Assembly (NCBI GenBank): GCA_040391865.1
Contig: JBEBWZ010000145.1
Coordinates: 1-8,386, forward strand
Direction: 5' to 3'
Origin: Solimonas sp040391865
GTDB lineage: Bacteria > Pseudomonadota > Gammaproteobacteria > Nevskiales > Nevskiaceae
Length of the DNA stretch: 8,386 bases
In this document: one piece after another, positions 6,464 through 8,386 of the stretch
How the letters are laid out: the number at the start of each line of letters is the position of its first letter
Numbering within the stretch: the first letter of the stretch is position 1
Program-made: the position numbers and the translations under genes
The notes under the pieces: model-generated
Database searches by the model: none
Told to the model about the DNA's origin: nothing
Seen by the model: only the letters and a program-made list of their open reading frames with translations

Positions 6464-8386
6464 ATGGCAGTTCCTGCCACGCCAGCCGTGCCCGTCAAGA
6501 AAACGTTCAGCTACGGCAATAGCTCCGTCACACTCGAAACCGGTGCTGTCGCCCGCCAGGCCGGCGCTGCGGTCATCGTCACGGTTGACGAAACCGTGGT
6601 GTTTGTCAGCGTTGTCGGCAAGAAGGAAGCCAAGCCCGAACAGGACTTCTTCCCGCTGACCGTCGACTACATGGAGAAGTTCTACGCGGGTGGACGTATC
6701 CCCGGTGGCTTCTTCAAGCGTGAAGGCCGCCCGACCGAGAAGGAGACGCTGACTTCGCGTCTGATCGATCGCCCGCTGCGCCCCTTGTTCCCCGAGGGCT
6801 TCCGCAATGAAGTCCAGATCGTGGCGATGGTGATGTCGCTGAATCCGGAAATCGATGGCGACATCCCGGCGATGCTGGGTGCGTCTGCTGCGCTGGCGCT
6901 GTCCGGCATTCCGTTCCAGGGGCCGATCGGCGCAGCCCGCGTGGGCTACCAGGATGGCAATTACATCCTGAACCCCTCGGTCACGCAGCTGAAGACCTCG
7001 CAGCTCGACCTCGTGGTCGCTGGCACCAAGGACGCGGTGCTGATGGTGGAATCGGAAGCGCAGATGCTGTCCGAGCCGGTCATGCTGGGCGCCGTGCTGT
7101 TTGGTCACGAGCAGATGCAGGCGGCCATCCAGGCCATCAACGAATTTGCCGCAGAAGCGGGCAAGGCGAAGTGGCAGTGGCAGCCGGCCGACATGAGCGC
7201 GGTCAAGGCCTACGTGCAGCCGTTTGAAGCGCGCGTTGCCGACGCATACACGGTTACCGACAAGCAGGCGCGCGTAGCGCTGCTGAACGAGATTCGTGCC
7301 GGAATCGTGGCTGGCGTAACCCCGGAAATGGGCTTTACGGCCAACCAGCTGAAAGGCGAGTTCCACGAACTCGAAGCCAAAGTCGTTCGCAACCGTATCC
7401 TGGACGGGTCGCCGCGCATCGACGGGCGGGACAAGTTCACGGTGCGCCCGCTCGCGATGAGCACCGGCGTGCTGCCGCGTACGCATGGTTCTGCCGTGTT
7501 CACGCGTGGCGAAACGCAGGTGGTGGCCATCACCACGCTAGGCAGTGGCAAGGATTACCAGATCATCGACGCGATCGGTGGCGAGTGGCATGAGAACTTC
7601 ATGTTCCACTACAACTTCCCCCCGTACTGCGTTGGTGAAACGGGCCGCATGAATGCGCCGAAGCGCCGCGAAATCGGCCACGGTCGCCTGGCGAAGCGCG
7701 GTGTTGCTGCCGTGATGCCGGATCTGGACAAGGAATTTCCGTACATCGTGCGCGTGGTTTCGGAAGTCACCGAATCCAATGGTTCGTCCTCGATGGCTTC
7801 GGTCTGCGGCGCCTGCCTGGCGCTGATGGATGCGGGCGTGCCGATCAAGGCGCCGGTGGCCGGTGTGGCCATGGGCCTGATTCTCGAGGAAGGCCGTTGG
7901 GCGGTACTGACCGATATCCTCGGCGACGAAGATCATCTCGGCGATATGGATTTCAAGGTCGCTGGTACGCAGGACGGTATCACTGCGCTGCAGATGGACA
8001 TCAAGGTCTCCGGCATTACCGGCGAGATCATGGCGCAAGCCATGACCCAGGCCAAGACAGCGCGTCTGCAGATTCTTGAGCAGATGATTCAGGTGCTGCC
8101 GAAGGCTCGTTCGGAACTGTCGTCGTACGCACCGCGGATCACCACGATCAAGATTCATCCGGACAAGATTCGTGAAGTGATCGGCAAGGGCGGCTCGACC
8201 ATCCAGTCGATCACCAAGGAAACCGGCACGCAGATCGACATCTCCGACGACGGTACCATCAAGATTGCCGCGGTTGACGGCAAGGCGGCAGAAGCGGCGA
8301 TCGCGCGTATCAACGCACTGACCCGCGACGTGGAAGTCGGTGCGATCTACGAAGGCAAGGTCGCCAAGATCATGGACTTCGGTGCG
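6464..8386 (+). CDS. pnp: Polyribonucleotide nucleotidyltransferase (PNPase), 3' end outside window
   Basis: PNPase degrades RNA 3' to 5' using phosphate and forms the degradosome core with RNase E in relatives. The frame is open from ATG 6464 to the last base: 641 codons with no stop. First RNase PH-like domain: about 13-150, with DFFPLTVDYMEKFYAGGRIPG (61-81). An alpha-helical linker domain follows (about 240-312). The second, catalytic RNase PH domain (about 315-545) has FTRGETQ (346-352), the phosphate-binding SSS (441-443), and DILGDEDHLGDMDFK with metal/catalytic residues D490, D496 and K498, equivalent to E. coli D486, D492 and K494. A KH domain has its GxxG loop at G574-G577, and the first part of the S1 domain (from about 624) is cut by the window. 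About 60-70 residues are missing. AGGTG at 6454-6458, 5 nt before the ATG, fixes the start. The N-terminus carries a short Pro/Ala extension (residues 2-10) compared with E. coli. Confidence 0.97.
   Translation, partial: MAVPATPAVPVKKTFSYGNSSVTLETGAVARQAGAAVIVTVDETVVFVSVVGKKEAKPEQDFFPLTVDYMEKFYAGGRIPGGFFKREGRPTEKETLTSRLIDRPLRPLFPEGFRNEVQIVAMVMSLNPEIDGDIPAMLGASAALALSGIPFQGPIGAARVGYQDGNYILNPSVTQLKTSQLDLVVAGTKDAVLMVESEAQMLSEPVMLGAVLFGHEQMQAAIQAINEFAAEAGKAKWQWQPADMSAVKAYVQPFEARVADAYTVTDKQARVALLNEIRAGIVAGVTPEMGFTANQLKGEFHELEAKVVRNRILDGSPRIDGRDKFTVRPLAMSTGVLPRTHGSAVFTRGETQVVAITTLGSGKDYQIIDAIGGEWHENFMFHYNFPPYCVGETGRMNAPKRREIGHGRLAKRGVAAVMPDLDKEFPYIVRVVSEVTESNGSSSMASVCGACLALMDAGVPIKAPVAGVAMGLILEEGRWAVLTDILGDEDHLGDMDFKVAGTQDGITALQMDIKVSGITGEIMAQAMTQAKTARLQILEQMIQVLPKARSELSSYAPRITTIKIHPDKIREVIGKGGSTIQSITKETGTQIDISDDGTIKIAAVDGKAAEAAIARINALTRDVEVGAIYEGKVAKIMDFGA

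Noticed and set aside
6248..7486. A 412-codon open frame on the - strand across rpsO and pnp
   Set aside because: Antisense shadow of two certain genes; the composition looks like complemented coding sequence and no domain is recognisable.
7538..8158. A 206-codon open frame on the - strand inside pnp
   Set aside because: Antisense shadow of the pnp frame, which is intact across the whole stretch.

Overview
The window is a stretch of core bacterial chromosome. It carries one co-directional gene cluster on the + strand: the 3' part of an initiator tRNA-Met gene, then rimP, nusA, infB, rbfA, truB, rpsO and pnp (pnp is cut by the right edge). This is the metY-rimP-nusA-infB-rbfA-truB-rpsO-pnp order typical of Gammaproteobacteria. 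NusA has the two C-terminal acidic repeats usual in that class. The DNA is moderately GC-rich with mostly G/C third codon positions. PNPase and IF2 remind me of the Xanthomonadales/Nevskiales side of the class, but that finer placement is from memory and weak.

Layout: positions 1-55 hold the tRNA from about tRNA position 22 to the CCA end. A hairpin plus T-run at 74-98 follows, with no convincing promoter between it and rimP. rimP (122-586), nusA (593-2083), infB (2114-4756), rbfA (4763-5131) and truB (5140-6066) are separated by only 6, 30, 6 and 8 nt, so they look co-transcribed and partly translationally coupled. A 75-nt AT-richer gap before rpsO (6142-6411) holds a candidate promoter. A terminator-like hairpin built on the rpsO stop codon separates rpsO from pnp (6464 to the window end, reading frame open throughout).

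The genes form one functional set. RimP and RbfA mature the 30S subunit and S15 is an early 16S rRNA binder. The initiator tRNA and IF2 start translation. TruB modifies U55 of tRNA. NusA controls pausing, termination and antitermination, and may regulate the cluster through the hairpins. PNPase degrades RNA and in relatives controls its own transcript.

I see no mobile element, CRISPR array, defence gene or unknown gene. The most unusual local signals are in infB: a perfect 12-bp palindrome at its 3' end, which coincides with an atypical IF2 C-terminus, and a Thr in place of the usual Asn in the IF2 GTPase G4 motif. I found no convincing undescribed system.
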